Assembly: GCF_020382885.2 (NCBI RefSeq)
Contig: NC_058506.1
Span: 12,874,318 to 12,938,317 of the forward strand
Length of the DNA: 64,000 bases
Direction of reading: 5' to 3'
From: Scatophagus argus
Taxonomy: Eukaryota; Chordata; Actinopteri; Scatophagidae
Shown in pieces: positions 25,001 to 50,671 of the stretch. The notes under the pieces are model-generated. The model did not search any database. It was not told the DNA's origin and worked only from the letters and a program-made list of their open reading frames with translations. Position numbers and translations under genes: made by a program. Numbering within the stretch: the stretch's first letter is position 1; each line of letters opens with the position of its first letter.

Positions 25001-26520
25001 GGGCCGCGCAGTGAGTTCACAGAGCAGAGAGTTATGAAGTCTGGGTGGGAGGAAAAGCTGGGCTTCCAGCAGCAGCAGCTGTAGATCAAGATATGACCCA
25101 CATGTCTCAGGCAGACAGTCAGAGGAAACATTATAATCTCCAGCTGCCTGGATGTTTGACAGGCATTCAACCTCCTACCAGGTTTAACACGGTGGACGTC
25201 TTCTTATATGACCTTCAACCTTGAACCACTTCACAAACACTTAGCCAAAAAGCTCCAGTGTAATATGATGTTTTCTAAGTGTTTCACACACATTACCTCT
25301 GTGTTGGCTGAGCAATGGTAAAACGGCTGCTTGTTGAACTAAAACATTCCATATACAAAAACTGCAGGCCTTAAGCTCTTTTAACTAAGCCTTTGATGCA
25401 CATGCACTTTGATAAATATGCAGATTTTTTTTTTACTGTTCTTACAGAAAAAGATCGCTAAGCTTTTTCTGGGAATTGCATTTGAATAAAAAAATCTTTA
25501 AATGTTTTTTTTATTATTATTATTTAAATGCTTTTGGGTCCTTTCAGTGTTGTTTTCGTTGTGTTTTGTATTAAATAGGCTAAAACATTTCATTTTAAAA
25601 TAATTTTACTGAGATAAAATCTGCAACAAAAATTCAAACAAGTGGGGGTGGAATGTTGAAAAAATTCCTGTTAAAAAAGAACAAATAAATGAATAAAAAC
25701 ACCTTCACTTCCCACCTTGGTTTCCTTATTTGGGTTTCTGGAAATTAATGAATTATAAAGGAATGTATTGATATGAAGTCACCACACTTGCCAGCCTGAT
25801 TTGTCAGCCTGATTATCTTTTCCCACCATCAGATTTAATGTCCAGCTTGCTGAAACTCGACATTACAAGTTTTACTATCCGTCACTTACTGTAAGACCAT
25901 GTCAGCTTCTTTCACACAAGCAACAGTAACTCTTGCATCATTCAGCATGGGGCATAAAAAGCAGAGATCAAATTTAAAGGATACGAGCAGTGATTTGACC
26001 GTTGACAAAGAACATAGAGATGTATTGATGTAGACTGTGTTTTGCTTGAGACTGAAGGTTGGGAATCACTTGCACATGTACATAAAATGTATTTAAAATA
26101 TTAAAAGGCAAATTGGTCTATGAGGATTTTTCTGAAAAACTAATCAAAGACTTGCCTGTAGCATTTTTTTCTTGATGTCTGAAATCCTCAAATAACGGTG
26201 GTCACTGTAGAACCATCAGAAGCTGGAATTATGTCAAAATTCAAGCAACTTCATCTGCTATGAATTTAGTGGACATTTCAATAAACTCTTCAACTCTCTT
26301 TCAACCTGTAGCAACTAAATCAAAGGAGTCAAAATAATTCTCTCTTGCCAAATGTTGAAGCATAAACTAAAACAAGTATGAATGTCTGAAGGCATGCTGA
26401 ACCAGTGTCAGTTGCTCTAACTGTATGGAGCCATTTAGTCTGTGTGTGTTTTGGCCATCCATGCAACTTTTTTGCCAGCAGGAGCTGAATTGTGACAAAC
26501 GTTTAAGAAAACAAAACCCA
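22078..26520. other. Intergenic stretch, no gene seen
   Basis: No exon chain supported. A possible decayed LINE tail ends near 23035 (TTTCATTGTGAAACCCAGTC followed by ACAAAGAAATTATCTTTATC). A GC-richer patch at 24,990-25,090 has an acceptor-like site on the minus strand, but its frames do not read as a known protein. Confidence 0.5.
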
Positions 26521-26521
26521 G

Positions 26522-26702
26522 GGCACCCCGGTAGCTCACGGAGTAGAGCGTGCCTCCCTGTACTAAGGCTGTGTCCTTACTGTAGCAGCCCGGGTTCAGT
26601 TCCATCCTGGGGCCCTTTGCTGCATGTCTCCACCCCCTTGCCAGTCACTCTTTGCCTGTCCTGTCCAATTAAGGCAAAAGGCCAAAAGCATAATCCAACA
26701 AG
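26522..26702 (+). mobile_element. tRNA-derived SINE
   Basis: The head is tRNA-like, with an A box (TAGCTCACGGAGTAGAG) and a B box (GGGTTCAGTTCC), the internal RNA polymerase III promoter. The body contains GGGGCCCTTTGCTGCATGTC and TTGCCTGTCCTGTCCAATTA. The tail reads AAGGCAAAAGGCCAAAAGCA. This arrangement is the common percomorph tRNA-SINE. It is not a working tRNA gene: the cloverleaf is degenerate and the B box has lost the GGTTCGA core. Confidence 0.85.
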
Positions 26703-29700
26703 CCAACAGTTTGTGCCATGACGTAGTCATGCAGACATGCAAGGCCCATGTTCTGCATGAGGCTCTACTGTGTCTGCCAGGCTGCAGGCTAAATCACTTT
26801 GTATAATCAGAAATGTTGACTTCACAGAGGCCCATATGAACATATAGCTCAGTAGCTCAAAAGGTACTAATGAGGATCTGAATATTCTCATCCTTGTTAC
26901 AAGACCTTCTGTGAGTCCAACACTTGTTGCCATTTTAGTTACATGACAGTACTTTCCATTTGTTGAATCTGAGGCAGTTGTTCTACAAGCGTGTGCCCCA
27001 AAAGTCCAGTTAATCCGCTCAGACAATTGTGTTAGGAAAGTGGGCAGAGTGGTAATGGAGTAAACTTGTCACTGCATTGGAAAATAGAGGACATGTGTTC
27101 ACTTGCTGGCTCCCTGTGTGTTTCCCTTGGCCAAGACCACATGCTGTGTGTGTGTCCCATCAGGCCATTCCTGTCTGAAATGATTCCTGGCTTTCTCTCC
27201 CCCCACACACATGCACACAAACACACACACAACACACCTCTGTTTCCAGCTTTGTGTGTGTGAAATGCTGCAATGTGTTGACACCAACTCTAGGTATGCC
27301 CACACGGAGATACAATCAGTTATGTCTAATTAAAACCATCACCTTATAAGCATTTACTGTAAACAAAAAACAAAAGTATAATTTACATCTCATGTAAAAG
27401 AATATAATTTCACAGTGAGAGCAGGCGACATGATCTGTCAAATGGTGACCTGAGGGAAACAAAGAACAAATCTAAGTCACCTGCATAGCACTTTCTAACA
27501 AGAGTCAGCACTTGCTCATTGATAGCTTGCTGAGTCTTGCATTCCCAAACGTGTACTGTACAGACAAAAGCTTGCACACCCGTTTAGCTGCAGTTCTTCA
27601 TAATTAAAGTTATCAGTGCCTGAAACCTTTTGGACTCCAAACACTGTTTTTGTAATGGGATTTTAAGCTTCAGCTGTTGCTCGAACACACAACTAGATTA
27701 ATTTTCCTCCCCTAAGGTGAACGAAAACCTAGTTTGCCTTCATTTCTTCTTCGCGTCTTTTTCGTTAGCTGGGTGTCATTTGTTTTATAAATCATCTCAG
27801 GATGCATTTATTATAGAGGAAGATTATCACAGCTCACAGTTACTTTGTGTTTCAGTGCGCTGCTGCTCTGTCTTTGGTTGTGTGTTTATTATTTTTGTTA
27901 TGATAATCCACTATTCGTCAGCTATGGTTACTGACAACTGATAAGAGTGGGATGCTTAGTAAACTGAAATCACTTGTCACTTGATTTCAGAATTTCCCTC
28001 TTGTCTCCTCTGATCTCTTGGACTTTTGTTACTCTTCGTTTCCTATCAGCCTTCCACAGGATGAATTATGAATGACTCATCAGACTCATGTTAGGAAGAA
28101 CTCATTCTTTCCATTTAGGGAGTTAATACAATGGGCTTATGGAAATCAGAAACATCTTTTAAGCCCTAAAAAAAAAAAAAAACCAGGTGATGCTGATGCT
28201 CTTCTCTTGCAAACACTTCCATTCATTAATCTTTCACTGGTGGTGTTATTTTATGTCCATGATCGTCAGAAGCGAAATAAGTGGAATGGCCCTTTCTTTC
28301 TTTCTTTCTTTTTTTATTTTTTGCTCTTGGTCTCTCAGTCTTAGTTTTTAGGTTTATAAATTTCCTTCTTATGTGACATGCCAAAACAAAGCAAAATTTG
28401 TGAGTACATTGTCATGTAGCTTAGTGGTTATGTCACTTAAGTGCACCACCTCTGTAGGCTTTCTTCAGGACATATGATTTTGTTGCATCCCATCCTGTGT
28501 TAGCTAGCAGACTGTACAGAACCTAATTTACTGTCAGCTATCTGTCCTGCTGTCACCAGCTTCGCCTCTCACCGACTATTTACCACCCTTTTAGGCTGTA
28601 GTTTTGCATGTGACATTTCTGTCATGTCACCAGCCAAAGTGATCTGTCAGCAACATGTCGTGTTGGATGTCACTTTTCAGCAACATCCATCGATTTTTTA
28701 TACTAGAGTCAACTTACATTATGGCTTTCTATCCTCATTTTTATTATTATGTGCAAGTGTGTGCTTATGATTACACCATGGTTGGCTGTTTATGCATGCA
28801 TGAGACCCTTAGCCCTTTAATGGGTTTCCAGTGGGCTGCTGCCAAGGTTAAAGGACAGTTAATCCCTGCTCCGACCCAAACACACAACCAGCTGCTTATC
28901 CGAAAAAAAAAATAAATCTGTGTGTATGTTGTCTGCCCTTTCTGTCCTGTATACAGCCAGTAAAAGAGTGAAAGAGAGAGAAGACTAGATGCTCGTGCCA
29001 GCGTACACAATGACACATCTAGTGTGTCAGATAACTTGTTGTCAATCAAAACTTAAAAAGTTGGAGTTCTTGTGAGAAGTGAGCTAGCAGAAGTGACACG
29101 TAGCTTTTGTGCTCGCTCCTGAATAATTAACAGCGCTATCGTGGGCGGGGGAAAAACAAATTCCATCATTTCCTGATCATCCCTTTGTGCATTGTTCATT
29201 TTCTCTGGAAGTTTACTGACTTACAGGAAACTCATGTTTCAGGTGTCTAATTTTTCATAGAGGCTGCCCACTTAACACGGTGTACTTCTAACTCACTGTT
29301 TCATAAATGGCATGGGCAAAGAGTAGAAGATTAGTCAGTTGCGTGGTGTTTTCAGCCATATGTTTCCTGTTCCTTTTCTCTTTAGATGATACCATATGTT
29401 GATAGGGTGTTAAATTGTTCTGTTTTTTTTCTCTAATCAAAGATTGGGTAGTCTGTAACAAATTAAACCTACTGAGATGATAAATGGTGTGGTAGGGCAA
29501 AAAGTACAGAATGCGACACAAATAAGAAACAAATGCCTGCTCATTCAGCCAGCAGACCTCATTACACGGTAAATCAATCAATGTTGTTGTTTATTAAGGC
29601 TGCACATGGAAAATATGTCCAAGACTAACAAGCACACTATGCTAACTTGCTGTTTATTACTTTGAACAGCACTATCCATTGCTCAGTCTGTTCTCCCATC

Positions 29701-32700
29701 AATCCCATCATCATCCCTTGCCCACATATCCAGTGGTCCCTGCTGTTTATGGGATGATGTCCAACACTGACGTTCGCTTTTGCTCATCGAGCAGCTCTTG
29801 TGCTGAAGTGAATCACCCCGTTTTTGGCCAAGAAGCCATCCGACTATGAGGCTGCCATTAACCACAGGGAGGGTCAAACATTACTGTAGACACATAGTCT
29901 GCTACCATAGTCTGCTCTTACAAGTGAAGAGGTGCAGCTGCCAGAGCTTTGGGTCTCCAATTCAAGGTTCCTTTCCTTTATGACATTTAAGTGTTGCTCT
30001 GTGAAACTCCATATGTCTGCTGTTACCATTCACAATAATCCAGAGGGGAATCCTTCAATTCACTCTCATCTTCTGGCTCCACCACAAGATCCAAAGGCTC
30101 TTCTTTCCAAAGCTAAGCGGTTATGCTGCACAAGCACAGCTGTGTTAAATGCTCATTCCAACCTGGTTCTTATTTTCTTAGCTTTGGCCATCCTTTCTAC
30201 CTTAATTGATAACATACTCACCAAACCAATTTCTGAGATCTTAGAACACAGTGTCTTTGATACAACTGGCCTTGATGGGGCAAGAAACAATCAACAAACA
30301 GCTTAGCCAGATTATTTTGGGGCAGAGACAAATTTATCTCGTTTGAAATGTCAGTTATGATCTCTGAATGCACTGGACAACTTTGTGTGTTAAGTAGAAA
30401 CAGGTCAGAGCTGAACCAGAAATTTGCTGTGGATGTAGACAGTGCACGGTAAGGTGATATTTATACCGCTCATCTTGGCTTACAAATAAATATTTTTAGC
30501 CTCTGTGACTGTCTGACCGCTTGTGTTTTAGTGATGTCACAGATTGCGGCAATTAGTGAGTTTAATCTTATCACTATCAATAGAAGTGATGGCAAACACA
30601 ATAAAAAATAATGAGGCTGTCCACTGAAGAAAAATAGAAAAGAAAAACATAATAATCTTACCAAAACACATATGTTTACGTTCAAGGCCTTTCATCACCT
30701 TGACCCTAGTCAAACACATAGGAGACTGAGTACATGCAGGTCACAAGACACATCCAGCTGTGATCACAGCTGGACTAAAAGCTGCGACATGTTTCCTGCT
30801 CCAAATTCCAAGAAGTTTAAAATTCCTGTGAACCTTTGGGGAAGTGTAAGATTGAACATTAGTAAATTACTAAGGAAATTTTCTCTGTGGCCTCGTGTCT
30901 TTCTCTCCCCCTCAGCACTGCCTCCGGTTTGTGATGGATGAGGTCAGCTCAGACATCACAGAAAAAAAAGCTGCTGCTGCTGCTGAAGAAAAACATTTAA
31001 AAAGCTGAATTAATTTTTTGCGTGTGTTTAAAGCACATAGCACAGGAACAGAGGCTTTTGAACTGATCAGTTGTACAGTATAATTGAAGACAACCTTTAG
31101 AAAACCTGCTGCTGTCTCCTCTCTGTTTCACCATATGGTACATAATTATGACTTACCAGCACAAATCTGCCTGAATACCAAATTTAGAAGATATCTGAGT
31201 AAGAACTGCCTTACACAGCTAATACTGAATGCAAAATCAAGTTAGACAATGAATTAAAACAAAGCACTACTGCTTTATATTTCTAACCACAAATAAGATA
31301 CATGAAGAGAGAGCCATTCGTCTCACTGAAGCTACCGGCCAACTCCCTGTGGGTCTTTTGCTCCTGTCCCATGTGAAAAATCATGAGATTTTTCTCCAGC
31401 AGTGTAATCTTATACAACATGACAGAACAGCTCATTGTTTGGAACAATAGTTGAGTCACAAGTTCAAAGTGTGCAGGGTCCAGACATGCAGCAATAATCC
31501 CGTCAGGACCACAACTGGACCCTATAAACTAGTGAGTAGTGGCCCTCAGCAACCCCGAGTAGTCAGAATAGTTAGATTTTCCCAAATTCATAAAGTACCA
31601 ACAATAGATAGATGTTTTGGGGGTTTTTATTTAAGTAGGTCATTTGACTCAATCTAAATATTTCTCTGCAAAACTTGAATCAGGATGTAAGAGCAGTTGA
31701 TAGTAACACATGAAAGCTTCTGAGCCTGATGCAAAGTGTTGAGGAACTGTATGGATTATCTTTGTGATTTACTGCTTTGGCTTACATGCATTGTGTGAGC
31801 TTCGTGTGCTCAAGAGGTGTGACGTGATTTGTTTTGAATAGTTTTAATGCACAAAATGAATAGATATTATTTATGCAGTATTAATTTGTTCTACCTAGTT
31901 TAATATTTAATCTGTTTCATTGTTTCGTTTCTAGCTTTCTATCTCCTTATCTCTAAATACTTACTTGTGATAATAGCAGATGTCTATTACTTTGTTGTAA
32001 AACTGTCAGTAGCACAGTGTAACACACCATGCATTTTTAGTACATGTGCTTTTGCACCATAGACTATGAAATGTGACACCCTCCAGAGAATTGTTTTATC
32101 TGACAATCTGCTTTTGAACATTTTGGATTTGGAAAATCGTGACATCTCTTCACCGAGGATGATGTTGTAAACTCTCACACAGCTGCAGTCCTCATTTCTT
32201 CGCTCAAGAGAAAAAACAGACTGAGAAGGAAAAATCTTCACCCCCACAGTTTCCAGGTTCCTCGTCCATCAAGGTGTGAGAGGCTTGAAGGAGAGACTAG
32301 AGTGGTGAGAAAGAGTAGGTGCAGGTGCAGTATATGTAGGATCATGCCAACTGCTTGTCAACACTGTGAGAAGAGCATGTTTCTGCCATTCCTGCTGGAC
32401 ATGCAAGTTTGTCTGTTCCACACAAACACTCTGCACACTGTAGTTTGTAATCCAGTGACACATCCTAAGGCCTCATCTCCCATCTCGTTTTATCTCCAGT
32501 GAGTGCGTGTGTGCATGTGTCGATTTCACTCACAGCTCATCTTGGATTGTAAAATCGTGACCAGGGTGCATGGCACAGAAAATGAATGACTGCATCTGTA
32601 TAAAGTTCCTCCATCCTCTCTATAAACAAAACAAGATGACTCTTATTGTTAAGAAGATTTTTTTTTTTTAATATAGTGAGTCATCTATCTATCGAGTGAT

Positions 32701-35700
32701 CTATCCAAAACCTTTTGGATTTGAAAACCTCCCACAGCTTAGGCTGCCATTTTAAACCAAAATCGGATTCTTTTTTTTCCTCCCTTTGTTTCTCATTAGT
32801 AATCTATGATCTATGCTATTAACAATTTAGGTTTTTTTTTCCTCTATAAAGTTTTTATTCACAGGATTTACGACTCATCAGAAGCAAATGCTGGCAGGTG
32901 CAGAGGGATGAAGGTTAACAGTCTAGTAAAATGATTGCAGAAGCAGCAATGAAATGAAAAAATAGTTGGAGTAGGTTACTGAATTATTGGAATAATAGAT
33001 TCATATGTGTATTATAAATTCGGATTCAGAGGAAATGGAAAGTGAATACAAATATAAGGGGCAATGCCCAAATTCAGAGCAACACTTGTTTTGTGAGTAG
33101 ATGTTCATAAGACAATAGCTATTATATCATGGAGGAAAAAGTATTCAATGACTTATACTGTATGCGACCTTTGCCAAACAATTTGCAATTCTGGCATCTT
33201 TACTGTCAAGTACACTCACAGCATCCACAGCGCAGCATAGACAATCTTTGTTAAGCATTTAAAAACTTGGAAGACTTTAACTTGAATAAGCACTGCATAC
33301 ACTTAGTGTGCTCTCAATCTACATGTGTCCATACAAACTAAAACAGACATTTTCTTGGGGTCGTGGCTCCGGATGCACTTATGAAAACCAAGAGCCGTTT
33401 ACACTGCAATCATAATGCTGTTTACATAGATGTCTCAGACAGTAAGTCATCAGCAGTGGACACTTGCCACAAATAATTTACCACACTGCACCTTGGATGA
33501 GCTGAATAATCGATTGCAGATCCTAATTCAGAGAAAAGCTTATTTTAAAATCCTGAAACCCTGTAAGTTTTTCCACATGGCTGCAAAGCAGGAATTAAGT
33601 TAAGGACTTAAAACTATTTTACTGTCATTTTTAATTTGTCAGGACAGCAGCATCTGTATGAAAAAATTTCCCACACATTTCTGTACCTTAAGGGTGCCTT
33701 CTTGATACATAATGATGCTTTCATCAGTTTCTTTTACAGCTCTCATTCACATCAATGGCAATGAGCTACTATGCAAGATGTTGTTTGAACACCAGCAGCA
33801 GTTAGGATTACAGTGTGACACTTGGGCGGATCAAAGCACCAGCCCTGTGATTAGTGGACAGCCTGTTGTACATCCTGAGCCACATGAGGATGTCAGATGC
33901 ATCACACCTTTTTGGTGCACACCTGACAGCCTGCCAAACATTTCCCTCCCCAGGAGATCAAGTTTCACAAAGCAGCACGGAGTCTTAATGCTCACTGTCA
34001 TCAGGAGTCTCCCCACATGTAATACTGCCCTCATGATGATGCCCGCAGTAACTACTGAAGCTAAAAGACTATTGCATGGTCCAAATCCAGTATAGACTTA
34101 TTTATGTTTCTAAATGCAGCCACTCTAGTCACACGTGGACTTTTTTCTTTTATCAGTCATTGTTTTCTTCAGTATGTCCAACCAAGCACAGTCTTCACTG
34201 ACGGGACGATGAAGAATAAGTTACTGTGAGGCTGTATGTCAGTTCAGCAGCACATCTGCGGTCTTCGGTAATGTCCTGGATGCAGACCAGTAGAGGAAAA
34301 AGCTGCAGAGATGCTCACTGGCCAATAGCGAAGTATTTTCTTCCCTCTTTTTCTTCCTCTCATCATTTAAAGACATAAGTAGTCAGAAACTGTCCAACAT
34401 GTTGTGTTGCTGTAACCACCTCTGATTAAAACCAGTGATCCCTCATTTCTGGTCAGTTAGTCACCTAATAAAGCAAGTTCTGGGATTTGAAGAAAGCGAC
34501 AATAATAAGGCAATCTGAACTTTTTTGGTGAGTAAATTGAGTTGGAAATCTTTGTTCCTTTGTGCAAAGAAAAAAGGCTCTTAGAAGCTTCCATTTTGAA
34601 ATTCAGCTGACCCCAAGCAAGCTCTGTCATGTACATGGACCTTTTAGCTTTTGAAAGAAAGGATGTCTGTGTGCATGAAAGAAAGAGAGTGGTGTGTGTG
34701 TGTGTGTGAGTGTGTGCAGCAGGTGAGGACTGGTCCTAACTGAGCCCCACCCAGTTCCTCATAAAGGAGTTACTTATTCTGTTGAAACATTGCTGCTGAA
34801 AGAACACTTTTCAAGACCGACAGCCAGAAGTAAAAACAAAATTTCTTACAGACGCTTAAACCAATAATGGTTACAGTAGGTTTATGTAAGTTTTCAGTGA
34901 ATTTCACATGCTTAAATAGCACCTTATGCCTGCTCTGTGGACTTTACCGATTCAAAAAGTGTTGCCAATGACAAGTTTCTTAGCTCTTGTTAATCTTATC
35001 AATAGACCTTTGTCGTTTGTTTTTATTTTTCACTTAAAAGCCAGGACTCTATGACTATAGCCTTCATAGAAAGATTTTTATTGAGCATAATGGTCAATGA
35101 TCTTTATACTTGGTGTCTCAGGACAGATAAAAAGGAAGTCTGAACACTTGAGTTGAAAATTCTGAAGCATTTAAAATGAAATGTTTATGACACAAAGACT
35201 ATGGGAAAAGTGGTCAGAATTGTATCCTGACTTTTATGTCATTTAAGTCTCTCACTATTTTATACACATTTTTATGGAAAATGCAGTAATGCCAAGTGTA
35301 ACTTACACATTAAAAATATAATTAATTAATTATAATATAACAGTAGCATGTCTAAAAGTGCTGTAAATGTTGTACACATTACATGAACAAATTGCCTTCC
35401 CCACTATATTTACACATAGGAATGTAATCTTATTCCAAATCTACTGAATGTATTGAAATGTTGTTGCTGTTGGACTGCTCCACTGTGGCACGCAGCCTAA
35501 TGAATGTGCTATCCTGCTCTTCCCCCTACTGTACAATTATGGGACTTCAACCTGCCAATATATACATATTGTATATGCTATAGACTTAAGTTGCTTCATC
35601 TCTAGCCTCCCCTAGTTGTTTGCCACCATTCTTCTGAATTCCTTAAATCTCTTTTTACACAATTTATTTTATTCATTGCCTTGATTCAGACAAACTTTAA

Positions 35701-37240
35701 ATCACAACTACAGCCAACAGTATTACTATGACACTGTGGTAGAGGATCCTGCTACGACTGACAGCCTGTATATCAACAGCTAATCAAAACAGGCAAAGGC
35801 TTATGTTTTTATTTTAACATATTAGGTCTAATAAAGATGCTGAATTTGAACATCAGTTCCATTTAGTCATTTATCCTGCACTGGCTGGTATCTGAATTGT
35901 TTATGCAGCAGTTTCAATCAATCTGACTGGTCTTGGACATTTCTTTTGCTGGACTATAATATCCATGCTGATGAGTTGGTTGTTTTAATTCAGGGTCGGC
36001 AGTCCAATTAGCCTCTAATAATTTGCATGTTAATCATTATTCATACTCTGATAGCCAGGCTACTATCTCAGTTAATTACTTTGGCAGTCTGTTTGTGGTC
36101 AGCAGTGAATGCAGGTGGCAGGTCAAAACCACTAAACAAACGGACTCCAAATAGAGTCGAGATGTTGTAACAAAACATGCATTACGTTATAAGGGTACAT
36201 TCAAACAGGCAGGTATTCATGTAAAGGAACACTTTCTGATGTTTGAATGATTTTTTTAAAGTGTATTTTTCAGAATATTTACATTTTTTAAAGAAATTCC
36301 ACTTGTCTTTGTCATTGAGGTGCACACCTACAGTCAACTTTTCATCTGCTGGATTATCAACTATTACCAGATTTGCTGTGTGGAAGACTCTGAAAATAAT
36401 TTTTGAAACTAATTAAACTTAAGTTCAATGTAAAGCCACATATTGTACTGTCTACCATGATGAATCAATATTTTTTGATTTTGTGATTTATTACAGGAGA
36501 CAGAATAGCTCATTTGAAATGCATTACTTTTTTGTGTAATACTTGAATGATAAATGCTTGAATGAGTACACTGAGGTCCCTTTTACTTTTTGTGTAATGC
36601 ACAAATAAACACACAAGGTTTATGCATAAGTTTGCATTAATTTAATTTAAGTTAATTAAAGTTACTTAATTTATACACGATGACTCAACAACATAGAAAA
36701 AGAAATTAAAATGCATAAAGTTAACTTTTTGGACAGAATGAAAAAGAGTGTATGCTTCTCTTGTCAGCTGCAATTGTACTTTAATGGTGTACATTCCCAA
36801 ATAAACTTTTAATAAAATAAACTTATCTGACACACACACAATAAACTTGAAGCTTGAGCGGTCTAATCTATTGACCATAGCCTATACTGACCACATGGGT
36901 TATGGTCAATAGCCCATATCTGCTCTACACTATAATGTGTTTGGTATTGTTCACTGACCTTGCTGTTTGTTTCTTATTTATCAAAGAGAATATAAAATTC
37001 TGTCATAATTTATTATAACAGTAAACGATGTTTTGTTTGGACAATTGCTTCAGTTCAGAGGCGGATTCAGAGGCAGATAAGAAAAGCCAAGCCAGGGCCA
37101 AACGTTTCATTAATTTGAAAAAGAAAAGAAAAAGATTTGAACTTGAAAGTTGAAATTTTGATTTTGAACTTTAAATTTTTAAGTTTTTTCCGTTTAAATA
37201 TAATTTTTATTCCGTTCTGAAATTCTTTGGAATAAATGTT
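26703..37240. other. Gene-poor intergenic stretch upstream of supt20h
   Basis: No coding exon supported. Open frames at 29932-30306 and 33712-34095 are the longest, but they lack paired splice sites, conserved-looking peptide or matching composition. Simple sequence: an A run (28167-28181), a CTTT run (28292-28310), a GTGTGT run (34691-34708) and an AT-rich block (35,300-35,340). Confidence 0.55.
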
Positions 37241-37425
37241 CTATTTTGTATTTTCACTTTCATAAATATTTCAATATTCGACGTCTTACTTTTTTCAGTT
37301 GCAGATTTTATGTTTTCAGATTCACTTCACCTTTCTTTTTTTTTTCTCTTTTTTTTTTACAGTTTCAAATCTTATGTTTTCGGGTTTCAGGTCTTTTTTC
37401 GCTTTCGGGTCTCATCTTTTCATCT
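37080..37425. repeat. Low-complexity purine/pyrimidine block before supt20h
   Basis: Starts purine-rich (AAAAAGAAAAGAAAAAGATT), passes through repeated TTGAAAGTTGAAATTTTG-type words, and ends pyrimidine-rich with long T runs. TTATGTTTTC followed by RGRTT occurs twice (about 37307 and 37373). No gene inside. Confidence 0.5.
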
Positions 37426-37519
37426 CTTCTCCTCTGGCTCCATAAACAAGCATCTTACAGTGCGCAGAGTTGTACCATTCATCACTATCAAGCAGCGGTA
37501 AAAAGTAGCCGCTTATTGT

Positions 37520-37600
37520 GTCTCCGCCCACTGCTACCCAAACCGGAAGTTTAGCTGTTGTTGTCACACTGGAAGAAAATGGCTGCTGCTCCGACTTTTT
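37520..37600 (+). promoter_or_regulatory. Probable supt20h core promoter
   Basis: A GC box (CCGCCC, 37524-37529), an ETS-family site (ACCGGAAGT, 37542-37550) and a YY1-like word (AAAATGGCTG, 37576-37585) lie within 65 bases. This is the usual TATA-less set at housekeeping promoters. A likely first-exon donor is the GC-type AAG/GCAAGT at 37680/37681 (inference). Confidence 0.5.
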
Positions 37601-38193
37601 TTCAATGAAGACACCGATATTTCAATTTCATTTCGTTTTCTCGCATTGGAGCTACAGTCGAACGCTATGCAATCTTGAAGGCAAGTCCATCCTGTTCGTT
37701 AAGATTGGCGTCGCTTTGTCGGTTCGTGTCTCAGACGACGTTACATCATTGGCGTAGCTAGTAACTTAAGCTTGCCCAGTAGGAACGGGCTAGCATGCTA
37801 ATGTTAGCCATGTTAGCCTCAACGGCCAGGCACTAACGAGCTTGTTGCTATTCAGACACTTTCTTGACTGGCCCTCACAGTCATCAGAGTTCGCTAACCT
37901 GAGCTACCCAGTTTTACGGACTCTGAGACACAGTGTGCATGTATTCACTTTGCCGGAGCATTTAAAATATAAGCAAAAAAATGAAGCAACTTAGATGAAA
38001 CTGTGTCGCTCGTCAGTCTTCTTCGCTGTTTGTGTGTGGCATCTGATTGAGCGTCAGCGGGCTATTTGGCATCGGTACTGTCTTGAAAACCTGTCAGTCA
38101 CACCAGGTCTGTCTGTGTTAATTTACCTATCATCTGCATTTGTTTGGCCGTGTTGCGTGCAATACATCCGTTGTGTGGCTGTGCAGGGCGTGA

Positions 38194-38214
38194 ATGGTCA
38201 CTCTAGGAAGGTGA
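38194..38214 (+). promoter_or_regulatory. Possible six-codon upstream ORF in supt20h leader
   Basis: If the ATG-bearing exon starts after GTGCAG at 38186, its leader holds ATG GTC ACT CTA GGA AGG TGA, closed 65 bases before the main ATG. It could damp translation. This depends on the exon boundary, which is inferred. Confidence 0.3.
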
Positions 38215-38279
38215 CAGTGTGGGGCAGAAAGGACAGCATCGTCTACCGTCACTCGCCTTGCAGCTGGCGGTGGACCACA

Positions 38280-49799
<11,520 letters not shown>

Positions 49800-50589
49800 C
49801 GGACTAAAAATCACACTAAGAACCCTTCCCCCCAGCTACATGAGGACATGAATGATCCAAACTGTGCTCTTTGTCTGCCTCACTGTGGAGACTGCAGACA
49901 AAAAAAAAAGACTTTTTTTTGTCCTTTCTGTGTCTTTTTCTAGCTGACAAATTTGTATGTAATGGTTGTCAGAGGTTTTTGGAGAACCAAAACTGTGTCT
50001 GCCATAAAGGACGGGGTTTTGTAGAACAGGGAGCCCTACATTTAAAGAACCTTAGTGATATTTTTGGAGATGAAACATGAAAAATATGGTTCTCGTAGGT
50101 AGCGGGCTTTCACAGTAACACATCGTCCCTTCAGGAAGACTCTTCACTATGGGGGGCCCCCGTGGACCGAGGATCATGAATGCACATTCTCAGAGGTTTC
50201 TTCTCGAGCCTGCCTCTGTTTCAGTGACCCTGGTAGGAACTGCCCTTTAAGCACGGATCCCATCAGAGCTCGTTGACACCAAATCCTCCACATAACCATT
50301 TCATGTGAAAATGCAAATCTGATCTTGGAGTAGTGCCTGGGGGCAGCTCTCTACCTCTCAGTCTGTCTGAAGCGTTTCTTCTGTTAGCCATCTCGGCACA
50401 GGGCTCAGCCGGTGGGGAGGGGGGGCTCAAGATCAACATGCAAGATGCGGTGTACCTGCTTTTGTACAGCACATTTTGAAAAGGTATTTCCTTTTAATGA
50501 GTTCAGGAGCCATGAGTGTATTCTTGTGAGACATTTCTGGACACTGAGAGATAATTTTTTAAGCAGTCTTTGTCAGCAGTTTTATTGTT

Positions 50590-50595
50590 ATTAAA
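50590..50595 (+). terminator. Likely poly(A) signal of supt20h
   Basis: ATTAAA, the common variant hexamer, after a 3' UTR of about 790 bases. I saw no AATAAA between the stop codon and this site. It lies about 70 bases from the exosc8 stop codon, which is read from the other strand. Confidence 0.5.
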
Positions 50596-50665
50596 AAAAA
50601 AAGAATATATATTGACAGTGGAAAATACAGCTTTTAGATATAAAAAAAAGCGTCGTCTGAGGCTC

Positions 50666-50671
50666 TTTATT
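50666..50671 (-). terminator. exosc8: exosc8 poly(A) signal overlapping its stop codon
   Basis: The minus strand reads CAA TAA AG at the end of the reading frame. The stop codon TAA (50667-50669) is inside the hexamer AATAAA. If this signal is used, the 3' UTR is only about 10-30 bases. Confidence 0.6.

Noticed and set aside
24990-25095. Possible minus-strand exon with CTG repeat
   Set aside because: An acceptor-like CTACAG is present, but all frames give low-complexity or short peptides.
26522-26600. tRNA gene
   Set aside because: A and B boxes are present, but the cloverleaf is degenerate and the sequence continues into a SINE body and tail.
30922-31008. Possible exon after CCCCTCAG on the plus strand
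   Set aside because: Acceptor-like and briefly open, but it ends in an A run and a GCT repeat with no donor, no partner exons and no recognisable peptide.
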